A stretch of 64,000 nucleotides of DNA from Oceanobacillus sojae (GTDB lineage: Bacteria > Bacillota > Bacilli > Bacillales > Amphibacillaceae): contig NZ_LT727813.1 of the NCBI RefSeq assembly GCF_900162665.1, forward strand, positions 130,961 through 194,960. The letters are read 5' to 3'. The position numbers and the translations under genes are program-made. Numbering within the stretch: position 1 is the first letter of the stretch; the number at the start of each line of letters is the position of its first letter. The notes beneath the pieces were generated by a model. It was not told the origin of the DNA. It saw only the letters and a list, made by a program, of their open reading frames with translations, and made no database searches. This document shows, piece by piece, positions 55,931 through 64,000 of the stretch.

Positions 55931-56513
55931 TTTGCAGCTCTCCTGCCTTTTTATATTGCATCAGGAAATTATTTAACAGCGCATAGCCATGCTCTGTACA
56001 TACAGACTCTGGATGAAATTGGATTCCTTCTATTGGATACGTTTTATGGCGGATACCCATTATTGTTCCATCCTCTGTGGTTGCAGTGACAATAAGGGTG
56101 TCCGGTACCGAATCCGGCTGAATGCTTAAGGAATGATACCTTGTCACAGTAAAGGTTTCAGGGAGCTGTGCAAATACACCTTTCTGATCGTTCAAAATAC
56201 GTGATTGCTTCCCATGAACGGGAGCATCTTTTATCACTTCAGCACCAAAGGCTTGCCCAATCGCCTGATGTCCAAGGCAAATGCCGAGAATTGGAATCTT
56301 GTCTTTAAACTGGTCGATGACTTTTAAAGTTATGCCGGCTTCCTGTGGTGAATGCGGCCCCGGTGATAATATAATGAATTCAGGCTTCCACTGTTTAACT
56401 TCATCTATGGTCAGCTCATCATTATATCTCACCACAACCTTCTCTCCTAAATGCTCCAGATAATGCACAATATTGTAGGTAAATGAATCATAGTTATCAA
56501 TCATTAATAGCAT
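55920..56513 (-). CDS. pabA: Aminodeoxychorismate synthase glutaminase component
   Basis: The product has 197 residues of class I glutamine amidotransferase. The oxyanion motif [12 protein letters not shown], catalytic Cys in [14 protein letters not shown] and His-Pro-Glu in [14 protein letters not shown] are present. It delivers ammonia to PabB. A trpG role is possible in principle, but the linked pabBC gene points to folate. Confidence 0.93.
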   Translation of the reverse strand: MLLMIDNYDSFTYNIVHYLEHLGEKVVVRYNDELTIDEVKQWKPEFIILSPGPHSPQEAGITLKVIDQFKDKIPILGICLGHQAIGQAFGAEVIKDAPVHGKQSRILNDQKGVFAQLPETFTVTRYHSLSIQPDSVPDTLIVTATTEDGTIMGIRHKTYPIEGIQFHPESVCTEHGYALLNNFLMQYKKAGELQNDG

Positions 56514-56542
56514 CCCTATGCCCTGCCTTATCTGCTAAAATT

Positions 56543-56989
56543 TTATTCCTCTTCTTCATCCATCGGTTCCCATTTGTCCTTGAACGCCTGAATGACGTGA
56601 AGCAATTCATTCTTTCCTTTAATCTCATAATGTTCCTCATGATCATTCATATCAAGATTGCCATCTTTATCAACTGTCATCGTATAGCTTTCTTTAGAGC
56701 CTTGGAAGAGAATCAGATACCCCGTGCTGACAAATTCATCTCCTTTTTTGAGCTCCATTGATTCAGAAGCTTCTAAAACCTTATTAATATCATCTTTTTC
56801 AGTCAGCGAAATTGCTTCTGGTTTTCCTGTCGGTTGCACTTCATATATCATAATCTCTTTAATTTCATTTGCTTCATTTATATTAGAAGGTAACACCTGT
56901 GCAAACAGTTTACTGTCGCCCTCAAATTTTCCGACGAAGAAAAATATTCCCACTGCGATCAGCAATGAAATAATAAGTATCTTTTTCAT
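56543..56989 (-). CDS. Secreted or membrane-anchored protein of unknown function
   Basis: The product has 148 residues from ATG 56989 after AGGTGG. An N-terminal hydrophobic segment (ILIISLLIAVGIFFFVG) acts as a signal or anchor; there is no lipobox Cys. The rest is acidic with a central YLILFQGSKESYTMTVDKDG pattern, ending DEEEE. No known family is recognised. It is followed by pabA after 29 bases and could share its transcript. Confidence 0.6.
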   Translation of the reverse strand: MKKILIISLLIAVGIFFFVGKFEGDSKLFAQVLPSNINEANEIKEIMIYEVQPTGKPEAISLTEKDDINKVLEASESMELKKGDEFVSTGYLILFQGSKESYTMTVDKDGNLDMNDHEEHYEIKGKNELLHVIQAFKDKWEPMDEEEE

Positions 56990-57193
56990 GCTTATTTCCA
57001 CCTTTATTTAACTGTTTATTGATTCTCTGTTTTCATTATTAATATAATGAAACATTTTGTCCATCCAGAAGGTCTTGAATTTAAACTATCTCGTTGACGT
57101 TGTATAAATAAAAATTTGGTTTGTCAAGCTTTTTATTAAGAAAATAATATTGGATATTTAGAGTTGGAGACAATTATAATAAATTATACATCT

Positions 57194-58543
57194 TTAAAAT
57201 AAAGAGTTTGGTATCATGAGTTTATATATCTTTCTTGGTCTACCACGACCAGGAGGTTGTTCTTTACCTATAATCTTCGCAAAACCTGTCACTTCAAGTT
57301 GCTTTAATAATCTACTTGCAGATTTCAGGGATACATCGAACGCCTCTGCAAGTTGATGTATGGTTAAATTTTCTTCATTATTTTGTTGTAATAAGAATAT
57401 TAAACGAGAAATAGTAACGGCACTTAAATTTGTTTTTTTTGATATCTCTTTCAATAGTTCATTGTCAAAGCTCGTTGAAAACGTAAGCGGTACTTGATTT
57501 TCAGTTAATAATGGTCCACTTATATCTCCGTTTTGAAACGAGACAAAGGCGCAGGATTTATTTTTTGACTCTGCAAATTTCAATGATTTTTCAGCTGATA
57601 TTTCTGCATTTGATGTTTCGTTTCCAATCCCAATACCGATAAAAACCTTGTTACCAGTTTTATCCTCAATCTCTTTTGTTAATGAAAAGCTCGTAAAATT
57701 ATTTGTAAATTCTTTTGCAATAAACATATTCGTATATAAATTAGCTTGATACTCATTTGAAAAGGTTAACGATACATTATGTTTTTCGCAAAAATCAATA
57801 ATAATTTCTTCAAATTTCAACTTTTGTCTATAGAAATTATAACGGTTTTTGGGACGTCTATCTGTTTCTTTCCACTTTATTAAAAATGCAGTAGTAAGCA
57901 ATTGATTCTTTATTAAAATGTCAGATTGAGCATAAACCATTTCTAAAGCAACGTTTATAGAAGAATGTGTTGGAACCACCCTTTTTACTGGAACTCCCCG
58001 ATTTACTAATTCCTCAGCAACACTAGTAAGACAGGTGACTGCATATACGCTATCTCCCTTCTTGTAATATCTTTCATGTATATTTGCCCAATCTTTAGTT
58101 GTGTAGGTCGAAGGTCCATCGATTGTAATAAAGTCCTCCATATGTAAATCAACTTCTTTTAATGAATTTAATACCTCGTTTTCCTTTAAAACATCAATGG
58201 TAAATGGAGTAAATAAAGTAAGTATTCCTTTTGTTTCCATAGCCAGCTCATAAAGAGATTTATAAAGTGCTGATCCATCATATCCGATATTAATTGAAAT
58301 AGGGCCTGTTTCGTCATCGATATTTACTGGATTCTCAAGATATATTTCGTAAATCATTTGTCCCGCAAAAAAAAGAATATCACACTTAGCTAAAAAACTC
58401 CGGTCAATCTCCCTTGTGTTTTCTACTTTTTTAATAATAAACAGTTTATATTCGATATATTCCATTTTTTCGTGTCTAAATTGATTTAGAATTTTTTCCA
58501 CTAAATCTTCGGGGCCTATTATTCCTAGTAATAACTTTGACAT
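57194..58543 (-). CDS. Transcriptional regulator with GGDEF-like and winged-helix domains
   Basis: The product has 449 residues. An N-terminal half of unknown type (LLLGIIGPEDLVEKIL start) is followed at about 270–370 by a stretch recalling a degenerate GGDEF fold (KVFIGIGIGNETSNAEISAEKSLKFAE) without GGDEF residues. The last about 65 residues form a winged helix (LTIHQLAEAFDVSLKSASRLLKQLEVTGF, GRGRPRKIYKL). It is divergent from the D-amino-acid operon at 58877 and probably controls it. The exact family is not known to me. Confidence 0.7.
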   Translation of the reverse strand: MSKLLLGIIGPEDLVEKILNQFRHEKMEYIEYKLFIIKKVENTREIDRSFLAKCDILFFAGQMIYEIYLENPVNIDDETGPISINIGYDGSALYKSLYELAMETKGILTLFTPFTIDVLKENEVLNSLKEVDLHMEDFITIDGPSTYTTKDWANIHERYYKKGDSVYAVTCLTSVAEELVNRGVPVKRVVPTHSSINVALEMVYAQSDILIKNQLLTTAFLIKWKETDRRPKNRYNFYRQKLKFEEIIIDFCEKHNVSLTFSNEYQANLYTNMFIAKEFTNNFTSFSLTKEIEDKTGNKVFIGIGIGNETSNAEISAEKSLKFAESKNKSCAFVSFQNGDISGPLLTENQVPLTFSTSFDNELLKEISKKTNLSAVTISRLIFLLQQNNEENLTIHQLAEAFDVSLKSASRLLKQLEVTGFAKIIGKEQPPGRGRPRKIYKLMIPNSLF

Positions 58544-58876
58544 TAAATCTATCCCCTTCTATGTTGTAGTTTCAAGACTTATTAACTTTAATTATAAGCG
58601 ATGAAACGGAAATTGGAAAATATAGATTTCTGTTATCTATTTCAAATAAAAGCGTTTACATATTTAAGAATATTTGCTATATTATCTTTAAAATAATTTT
58701 TGACTATTTATCAACATGTCAATAATTAATTATAAAGGATGGTGGTTATTATTTAGTAAGTAGCTATTTATTTTACCATGTAGTTAACGTTTAACTTTAT
58801 TACTTTACCATGTGCAATCTGAATTCATTTCCAACTATTCAAGAATCTATAAAATACAAAATGTGAGGGGTATTTT
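58544..58876. promoter_or_regulatory. Divergent control region with a cre-like site
   Basis: ATAAAAGCGTTTACA at 58646–58660 matches 14 of 15 positions of the CcpA consensus WTGNAARCGNWWWCA. The region is otherwise AT-rich with no ORF. It should hold the promoters of the regulator and of the symporter operon; the cre suggests carbon catabolite control. Confidence 0.5.
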
Positions 58877-59167
58877 ATGAACAAGGGAATTTTTAAAGAA
58901 GATGAAAGATTTAAGCAATGTAATAAGGAAGTCATGTATACAATTATATTTTTCATTTTTAATATTGTGTTAGTTTTTGCCCTAGCTTTTCCTCTTGGAT
59001 ATAACGTTGAAGCAAGTGAAATTAAATTAATAGCGGGATTTCCGGCATGGTACTTTTATGGGGTACTTATTGCAATAGGCTTGTTATGTATTTCTACTTA
59101 TTTAATGGTTAAGTTTCTTTTTAAAGATATGCCATTGGACGGCTATATAGAGGAGGAGGATGAATGA
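58877..59167 (+). CDS. YhdT/DUF997 small subunit-like membrane protein
   Basis: The product has 96 residues with two membrane spans (FFIFNIVLVFALAFPLGY and FPAWYFYGVLIAIGLLCISTYLMV). This is the YhdT-like protein found directly upstream of PanF-type sodium symporters. It overlaps the symporter start by four bases, so the two are translated together and likely interact. The start follows GAGGGG. Confidence 0.85.
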   Translation: MNKGIFKEDERFKQCNKEVMYTIIFFIFNIVLVFALAFPLGYNVEASEIKLIAGFPAWYFYGVLIAIGLLCISTYLMVKFLFKDMPLDGYIEEEDE

Positions 59168-60663
59168 GATTAGATATTTTAATTCCGATTATCCTTTATT
59201 TATTAGCTACTTTATTAGTAGGTAGTTATTTCCACAAACATTTAAAAAATAATAAATCAAGCTTTCATGAAGAATTTTTTGTGGGTGGAAGAAGTTTAGG
59301 TCCACTGGTATTAGCTTTTACGATGGTTGCCTCTGCAGCAAGCGCAGGCACATTTATTGGAGCAACCGGTGTTGGGTACGAACAAGGCTTTAGTTGGCCG
59401 TTAGTCGTTGCATGCCAAACTGCAATGGGAGTTTATATATTGGGGATTCTAGGAAAAAAGTTTGCTATTATCTCTAGAAGAATTGGAGCAGTAACAATTA
59501 CGGACTTTTTAAAAGAAAGATATCAAAGCCATGCAGTAATCATTGCAAGTGCACTTGGAATTTTAATATTTATTAGTGCATACATGGTTGCTCAGTTTGC
59601 TGGTGGCGCAAGAATACTAGAAGCAGTTACTGGATTTCCTTATCAATGGGGCTTACTTATTTTTGGTGCAGTAGTTGTTTTACTTACTGTATTCGGTGGA
59701 TATAGAGGAGTTGCAATTACCGATGCAATTCAAGGCTTTGCCATGTTGCTGGGAGGAGTTTTAGTATGGATAATAATTATGATAAAAACCAATGGCTTTG
59801 AAGCAATTGTCAGCCAATTAACCATAGACCATCCAGAAATGGTGACGTTACCTGGAGCCAGTGGCATTACCCCAACATTATTATTCTCCTATTTCTTATT
59901 ATTTGGAATTGCAATGATTGGTTTGCCACACGCTGCTGTACGTGGTATGACTTTTAAAGACTCGAAATCTATGCATAAAGGAATGATTTATGCAGTTATT
60001 ATTATGGGTCTCTTCTCTATTGGATTTGCTTCAATAGGTCCCTTGGTTCGTATATTATTACCAGGCGTAGAAATACCGGATATGGCACTAATTTTATTGA
60101 TAGTAGAATTAGTACCAGGTTGGTTAGCTGGATTAATTCTTGCTGCACCACTGGCAGCGATAATATCCACAGTAGACTCCATGTTGCTAGTGACAAGTTC
60201 AACAATAGTAAAAGACTTATTTTTGAACTATATAAATCCTAATGCATCCGAAAGAACGGTTACAAAATTATCCTACTTTTCCACTTTATTTATAGGTACT
60301 GCAGTTGTTCTCATTGCATTGACTCCACCAGAACTTATTCAGTTTGTTGTAATCTTTGCAATTGGCGGGCTCGAGGCTACCTTATTTGCGGTAATCGTTT
60401 TCGGCTTATATTGGAAGCGTGCTAATAAGTTGGGAGCGATTGCTTCAATGACCATTGGATTTGTTTCATATGTTACGGCAACCATGATGTTTGAAAATCC
60501 ATTTGGAATGGACCCGATTGGAATTTCTCTGTTTTTAAATATTACTAGTATGGTTGTGTTTAGTTATATGACAGAAAAACCAAGTATTGAGATAATCAAT
60601 AAGTTTTGGGGTGCTGATCCACCGCAAAAAATAAATCAAGTTAATAAAAATATAGCCAAATAA
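59164..60663 (+). CDS. Sodium:solute symporter (SSS family, PanF-like)
   Basis: The product has 499 residues with about 13 spans. The front (EEFFVGGRSLGPLVLAFTMVASAASAGTFIG) and GFSWPLVVACQTAMG fit the SSS family; GLPHAAVRGMTFKDSKSM and LAAIISTVDSMLLVTSS are the later conserved motifs, the last forming part of the Na2 site. PanF carries pantothenate; here the D-aminoacylase and D-serine dehydratase genes argue for an N-acyl-D-amino acid or D-amino acid substrate (inference). Confidence 0.9.
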   Translation: MRLDILIPIILYLLATLLVGSYFHKHLKNNKSSFHEEFFVGGRSLGPLVLAFTMVASAASAGTFIGATGVGYEQGFSWPLVVACQTAMGVYILGILGKKFAIISRRIGAVTITDFLKERYQSHAVIIASALGILIFISAYMVAQFAGGARILEAVTGFPYQWGLLIFGAVVVLLTVFGGYRGVAITDAIQGFAMLLGGVLVWIIIMIKTNGFEAIVSQLTIDHPEMVTLPGASGITPTLLFSYFLLFGIAMIGLPHAAVRGMTFKDSKSMHKGMIYAVIIMGLFSIGFASIGPLVRILLPGVEIPDMALILLIVELVPGWLAGLILAAPLAAIISTVDSMLLVTSSTIVKDLFLNYINPNASERTVTKLSYFSTLFIGTAVVLIALTPPELIQFVVIFAIGGLEATLFAVIVFGLYWKRANKLGAIASMTIGFVSYVTATMMFENPFGMDPIGISLFLNITSMVVFSYMTEKPSIEIINKFWGADPPQKINQVNKNIAK

Positions 60664-60675
60664 AGGAGTGTTTAT

Positions 60676-62271
60676 ATGTTTGATTTAATAATTAAAAATG
60701 GACAAGTTTTTGACGGTACTGGAAATCCTGGAACAAAACTTGATATTGGCATTAAGGATGGTAAGATAGGGAAGATAAATAAGCTTGATTATTCTGAAGC
60801 AAAAAAAGTTATTGATGCAGAAGGGTTGGCTGTGTCGCCAGGTTTTATTGATACCCATTCTCATAGTGATTTGTTGTGTACTAACCCTGAGACACACAAA
60901 ATTCGATTGCTACAAGGAATAACAACAGAGTTACATGGACAGGATGGTATCTCCATTGCCCCAGTCAACACAGAAACAAAACCTTTATGGCAAGAACAAT
61001 TAAAGGGACTAGATGGAGATATAGGAGATTGGCCATGGGAATCAGTAGATGATTATTTAACCCATTTAGAGAACACCCCTATTTCGGGTAACGTTTTACA
61101 TCTTGTTCCACACGGCAATGTTAGAACGCTTATTATGGGATTTGAAGAAAGAGCTGCAACAGTGGAAGAACTTGAGCAAATCACTAAATTGGTGGAAAAA
61201 GGTATGAATGAAGGAGCGGTTGGTGTATCATCTGGTCTAATTTATCCACCGAATGTTTACTCAAATAAAGAAGAATTAATTGCGCTGTGTCAAGGTGCTG
61301 CAAAATACGATGGAGTTTTTGTGGTTCATATTAGAAATGAAAGTAATAAATCCTTAGAGGCTTTAGATGAAGTAGTCGACGTAGCCAGGCAAACAGGAAT
61401 ACGATTACACGTCTCCCATTTTAAAGTAGCAGGTCAATATAATCGTGATAAATTCAAAAAATTCTTAGGTAACATTGATAAAGCTAGAGAAGAAGGAATA
61501 GAAGTAACCTTTGATCAATATCCATATACAGCAGGATCTACAGTATTTCATAGTATTTTACCGCCATGGATGCACTCAGGTGGTACTAAGAAAATGCTTG
61601 AAAGATTACAGAACCCAGATGTTAGAAGAAAAATTCAAGAAGACTTTATAACAAATGATAGTTATGAAAACTGGGTTTTTAATTGTGGCTGGAAAAATAT
61701 CTTCATTAATACAATAGTGTCGGAAAAAAATAAGAATTTTGAAGGTAAAAACATGGAAGAAATTGCTAAAATCCGTGGACAAAATCCATCTGATGCTGCG
61801 CTAGATCTTTTAGTAGAAGAGGCAGGCGCAATCACAATGACGATTCATTGGGGCATGGAAGAGGATTTGATTTATGGTATGAAACATCCTGTACAAATGG
61901 TGGGATCTGATGGTATTTTTGGTAGTAAACCACACCCCAGACTTTATGGAACTTTTGCTAGAGTCCTAGGTAAATATGCTAGAGATGAAGGTATTTTTAC
62001 ACTTTCTGAAGGGATAAGAAAAATGACAGGAGCAGCTGCCCAATTATTAAGATTAAAGGATAGAGGATACTTGAGAGAAGGTTATTGGGCGGATATAGTT
62101 ATTTTCAATCCAAATACAATTAAGGATACAGCTACCTATGAAGATCCAATACAATTACCGATTGGTATATCTTATGTTTTAGTAAATGGAAATCTTACTG
62201 TAGAAGAAGGTAAATATACCAACGAAACTGCAGGCCAAGTAATACGAAGAGATTCGAAGATAGTAAAATAA
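60676..62271 (+). CDS. N-acyl-D-amino-acid deacylase (D-aminoacylase)
   Basis: The product has 531 residues of the amidohydrolase superfamily. Metal-binding motifs: VSPGFIDTHSHSD, the Glu in the SSGLIYPPN region and VVHIRNES, IRLHVSHFKVAG, and the catalytic Asp in MVGSDGIFGSKPHPR. It releases D-amino acids from their N-acyl forms in the cytoplasm. It lies 12 bases after the symporter stop, with AAAGGAG upstream, in one operon. Confidence 0.92.
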   Translation: MFDLIIKNGQVFDGTGNPGTKLDIGIKDGKIGKINKLDYSEAKKVIDAEGLAVSPGFIDTHSHSDLLCTNPETHKIRLLQGITTELHGQDGISIAPVNTETKPLWQEQLKGLDGDIGDWPWESVDDYLTHLENTPISGNVLHLVPHGNVRTLIMGFEERAATVEELEQITKLVEKGMNEGAVGVSSGLIYPPNVYSNKEELIALCQGAAKYDGVFVVHIRNESNKSLEALDEVVDVARQTGIRLHVSHFKVAGQYNRDKFKKFLGNIDKAREEGIEVTFDQYPYTAGSTVFHSILPPWMHSGGTKKMLERLQNPDVRRKIQEDFITNDSYENWVFNCGWKNIFINTIVSEKNKNFEGKNMEEIAKIRGQNPSDAALDLLVEEAGAITMTIHWGMEEDLIYGMKHPVQMVGSDGIFGSKPHPRLYGTFARVLGKYARDEGIFTLSEGIRKMTGAAAQLLRLKDRGYLREGYWADIVIFNPNTIKDTATYEDPIQLPIGISYVLVNGNLTVEEGKYTNETAGQVIRRDSKIVK

Positions 62272-62302
62272 CTCTATAGTTTACCTAATATTTAATATAT
62301 GT

Positions 62303-62350
62303 CGTATAAAGAATCTTATTAACCTTTTTGTAATTAAGATTCTTTATACG
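62303..62350. repeat. 16-bp perfect inverted repeat before dsdA
   Basis: CGTATAAAGAATCTTA (62303–62318) and its exact complement (62335–62350) frame a 16-base loop containing CTTTTT. The right arm abuts the AAAAGGAGAG ribosome site of dsdA. It may be an attenuator, an mRNA stabiliser or an operator. Confidence 0.75.
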
Positions 62351-62391
62351 AAAAGGAGAGAACAGAAATTTTCACACAAAAAGAAATTTCC

Positions 62392-63722
62392 ATGTATCAA
62401 AAACAATTTCCTTTTATAAGTAATATTCTTAATTTAAAGCCTTTATTATGGATAAATCCTAAATTAACAAAATTTAATCAACTTCCCCCTTTGTTACTAG
62501 ATAAAGATGATATGTTAAAAGCTGAAGAGTTATGGAATCGGTTTGTACCATTTTTCAAAAAGGAATTTCCAGAAACAGAAAAAACTAATGGAGTTATTGA
62601 ATCACCCTTAAAAAGAATCAATAATATGAAAGAAATATTATTGAAGCGAACTGGAATTAGAAATGTCGAAAATATGCTATTAAAATGTGATAATGAGTTA
62701 CCAATTGCTGGATCTATTAAAGCCAGAGGAGGTATTTATGAAGTACTTTATCATGCAGAAAACTTGGCAAAAGAAGCAGATCTGATAGACCGTCATACTG
62801 GTAATTACGAAATTTTTTCTAATAAAGTGTTTAAAGAATTATTTAAACAATACACCATTGGGGTTGGATCGACTGGTAATTTAGGGCTTAGTATAGGACT
62901 AATGGGTGCAAAATTAGGTTTCAATGTTTCTGTATATATGTCTAGAGATGCAAAACAGTGGAAAAAGGATCTGCTGAGACAAAAAGGAGCTAAAGTTTTT
63001 GAGTTCGAGGGTGACTTCACCCAAGCTATAAATACTGGCAGGAAGAAAACACTTGAAAATCCAAATGGCTATTTTATAGATGATGAGAATTCAGAACATC
63101 TTTTCTTAGGGTATAGTACAGTCGCTTTTCGTTTAAAAAAACAACTTGAAGATAAAAATATTATTGTTGATCACAATCATCCTCTTTTTGTATATCTTCC
63201 TTGTGGCGTTGGAGGGGCACCAGGTGGAATTAGCTTTGGATTGAAGCAAGTATTTGGAGATAATGTTCATTGTTTTTTTGTAGAACCGATAAAATCTCCT
63301 TCTATGTTGTTAGGACTACTAACTGGAAAAAAAGATAATGTAAGTTTCAAGATTTTGGAATGGACAATAGAACGGAAGCTGACGGATTAGCTGTGGGGAG
63401 GCCCTCTAAATTTGCCAGCAGTTTTTGCGAAAAATTAGTTAGTGGTATATTTACTGTAGAAGATAAAACATTATTTAAGTTAATGACACTTCTTGCAGAT
63501 ATAGAAAAAATTCGCCTTGAACCTTCAGCGGCTGCTGGAATTATCGGTCCTTACAGGATTTCGGAGACGGACTATATTGCTAAAAATCATATAGAACCTA
63601 TGTCTATCACACATATAGCTTGGGCTACTGGTGGTGGGCTTGTTCCTAAGCATGAGATGGAATATTTTTATCATAAAGGTAAAAATATTTTAGGAAATGA
63701 TGATACAATTTCACTTGATTGA
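62392..63722 (+). pseudogene. dsdA: D-serine dehydratase with a frameshift
   Basis: The first 320 codons match DsdA, a PLP enzyme turning D-serine into pyruvate and ammonia: the PLP Lys in PIAGSIKARGGIYE, the phosphate loop VGSTGNLGLSIG and YLPCGVGGAPGGISFGLK. Near 63343–63355 the frame shifts by one base, giving a false tail; the true sequence goes on in another frame (FGMDNRTEADGLAVGRPS … IRLEPSAAAGIIGP) to a stop at 63722. Corrected, the product has about 443 residues, normal for DsdA. ATG 62392 has no close ribosome site; AAAAGGAGAG at 62351 points to a rare ATT start near 62368. Mutation or sequencing error are both possible. Confidence 0.85.
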
Positions 63723-63877
63723 ATCAAAATTCTTTTAATAAACTTACTCCCGATCTAAACCCATTTTGAGGATTTAGCAAATCAAAAAACCAAAAGACTT
63801 TTTTCTCTTGCACATAATCCAATCATATTTCTTCAATCCTTTACAAAGTTAATTGCAGATACTTTTGCTGTCAATAA

Positions 63878-63905
63878 AACAGCAGGAGCAAACAGCTGCT
63901 CCTGC
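63878..63905 (-). terminator. Terminator of the ABC-F gene
   Basis: GCAGGAGCA and TGCTCCTGC pair around a six-base loop; the minus strand continues TGTTTTATT. Confidence 0.8.
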
Positions 63906-63913
63906 ATTCTTCT

Positions 63914-64000
63914 CTACTTCTCAATTATATTGTTATTTTTAATTTCATACACATGATCCGCTGCTTTTTCAATAAAGGCAGCATCATGTGAAACAAAAAT
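63914..64000 (-). CDS. ABC-F-type ATPase, C-terminal end (runs off window)
   Basis: The last 28 codons of a gene entering from the right are read on the minus strand. IFVSHDAAFIEKAADHVYEI contains the switch-His motif of an ABC ATPase, in the form typical of ABC-F proteins (VSHD…F…ADHVYEI). ABC-F proteins act on ribosomes, some giving antibiotic resistance. The subfamily cannot be decided from this end. Confidence 0.75.
   Translation of the reverse strand: MFVSHDAAFIEKAADHVYEIKNNNIIEK

Overview
The window comes from a low-GC Gram-positive bacterium of the Bacillaceae, probably an Oceanobacillus/Virgibacillus-type halotolerant bacillus. The evidence is AGGAGG-type ribosome sites, a guaA gene headed by a guanine riboswitch, the Bacillus-like order moxR – DUF58 – transglutaminase – guaA, and BCCT and AbgT transporters. 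The genus is inference only.

About 844–36900 is an integrative and conjugative element (ICE) of the Tn916 family, inserted at the 3' end of guaA. Evidence: an ATTCCCACTC/ACTCCCACTC core at both edges, paired TGTGCCA repeats (11-bp period) just inside both ends, a tyrosine integrase with an excisionase-like partner beside guaA, an oriT hairpin, and a nearly complete Tn916-order transfer module (9753–22560). Left of 844 lies the start of an IS21-type istA and a terminator hairpin, perhaps the end of a second element stacked on the same site.

The ICE has three cargo zones. (1) Left end, 1102–9432: a decayed defence-like zone with a PIN-like gene split by an IS4 element, an Abi_C abortive-infection gene lying between wrecked copies of tcpD and ardA, and an AAA_13 (RloC/PrrC-like) ATPase gene split by an IS1182-type element. 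Both split genes read in frame if the insertion sequence is removed. (2) A DUF5677 gene with its own promoter sits between the intact tcpD and ardA, the same slot that holds the Abi_C gene in the wrecked copy. (3) Right cargo, 22627–33223, replaces tet(M): a BAAT-type hydrolase, a DUF2268 protease-like protein, two divergent MerR regulators with almost identical operators and, between them, a 6376-bp ISL3-bounded unit with an 8-bp target duplication. That unit carries a two-component system, a DJ-1/PfpI fusion protein and three small membrane proteins.

At the right end of the ICE, 33334–36823 is the control and recombination block: an orf9-like repressor, a leader peptide between terminators, orf7 sigma-like, orf8-like, a strongly structured probable RNA, a DUF3173 excisionase-like protein and the integrase.

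From 36890 the sequence is ordinary chromosome: guaA with its riboswitch, the moxR/DUF58/transglutaminase operon, an aldo/keto reductase, a sugar acetyltransferase, a DUF2255 gene behind a MerR-type promoter, a peptide/amide catabolism cluster (AbgT transporter, amidase, M20 peptidase, divergent BCCT transporter), a NorA-like pump, the pabA–pabBC folate genes, and a D-amino-acid catabolic operon (regulator, small subunit plus SSS symporter, D-aminoacylase, frameshifted dsdA). The window ends in the 3' end of an ABC-F ATPase gene. No tRNA, rRNA or CRISPR array was seen.
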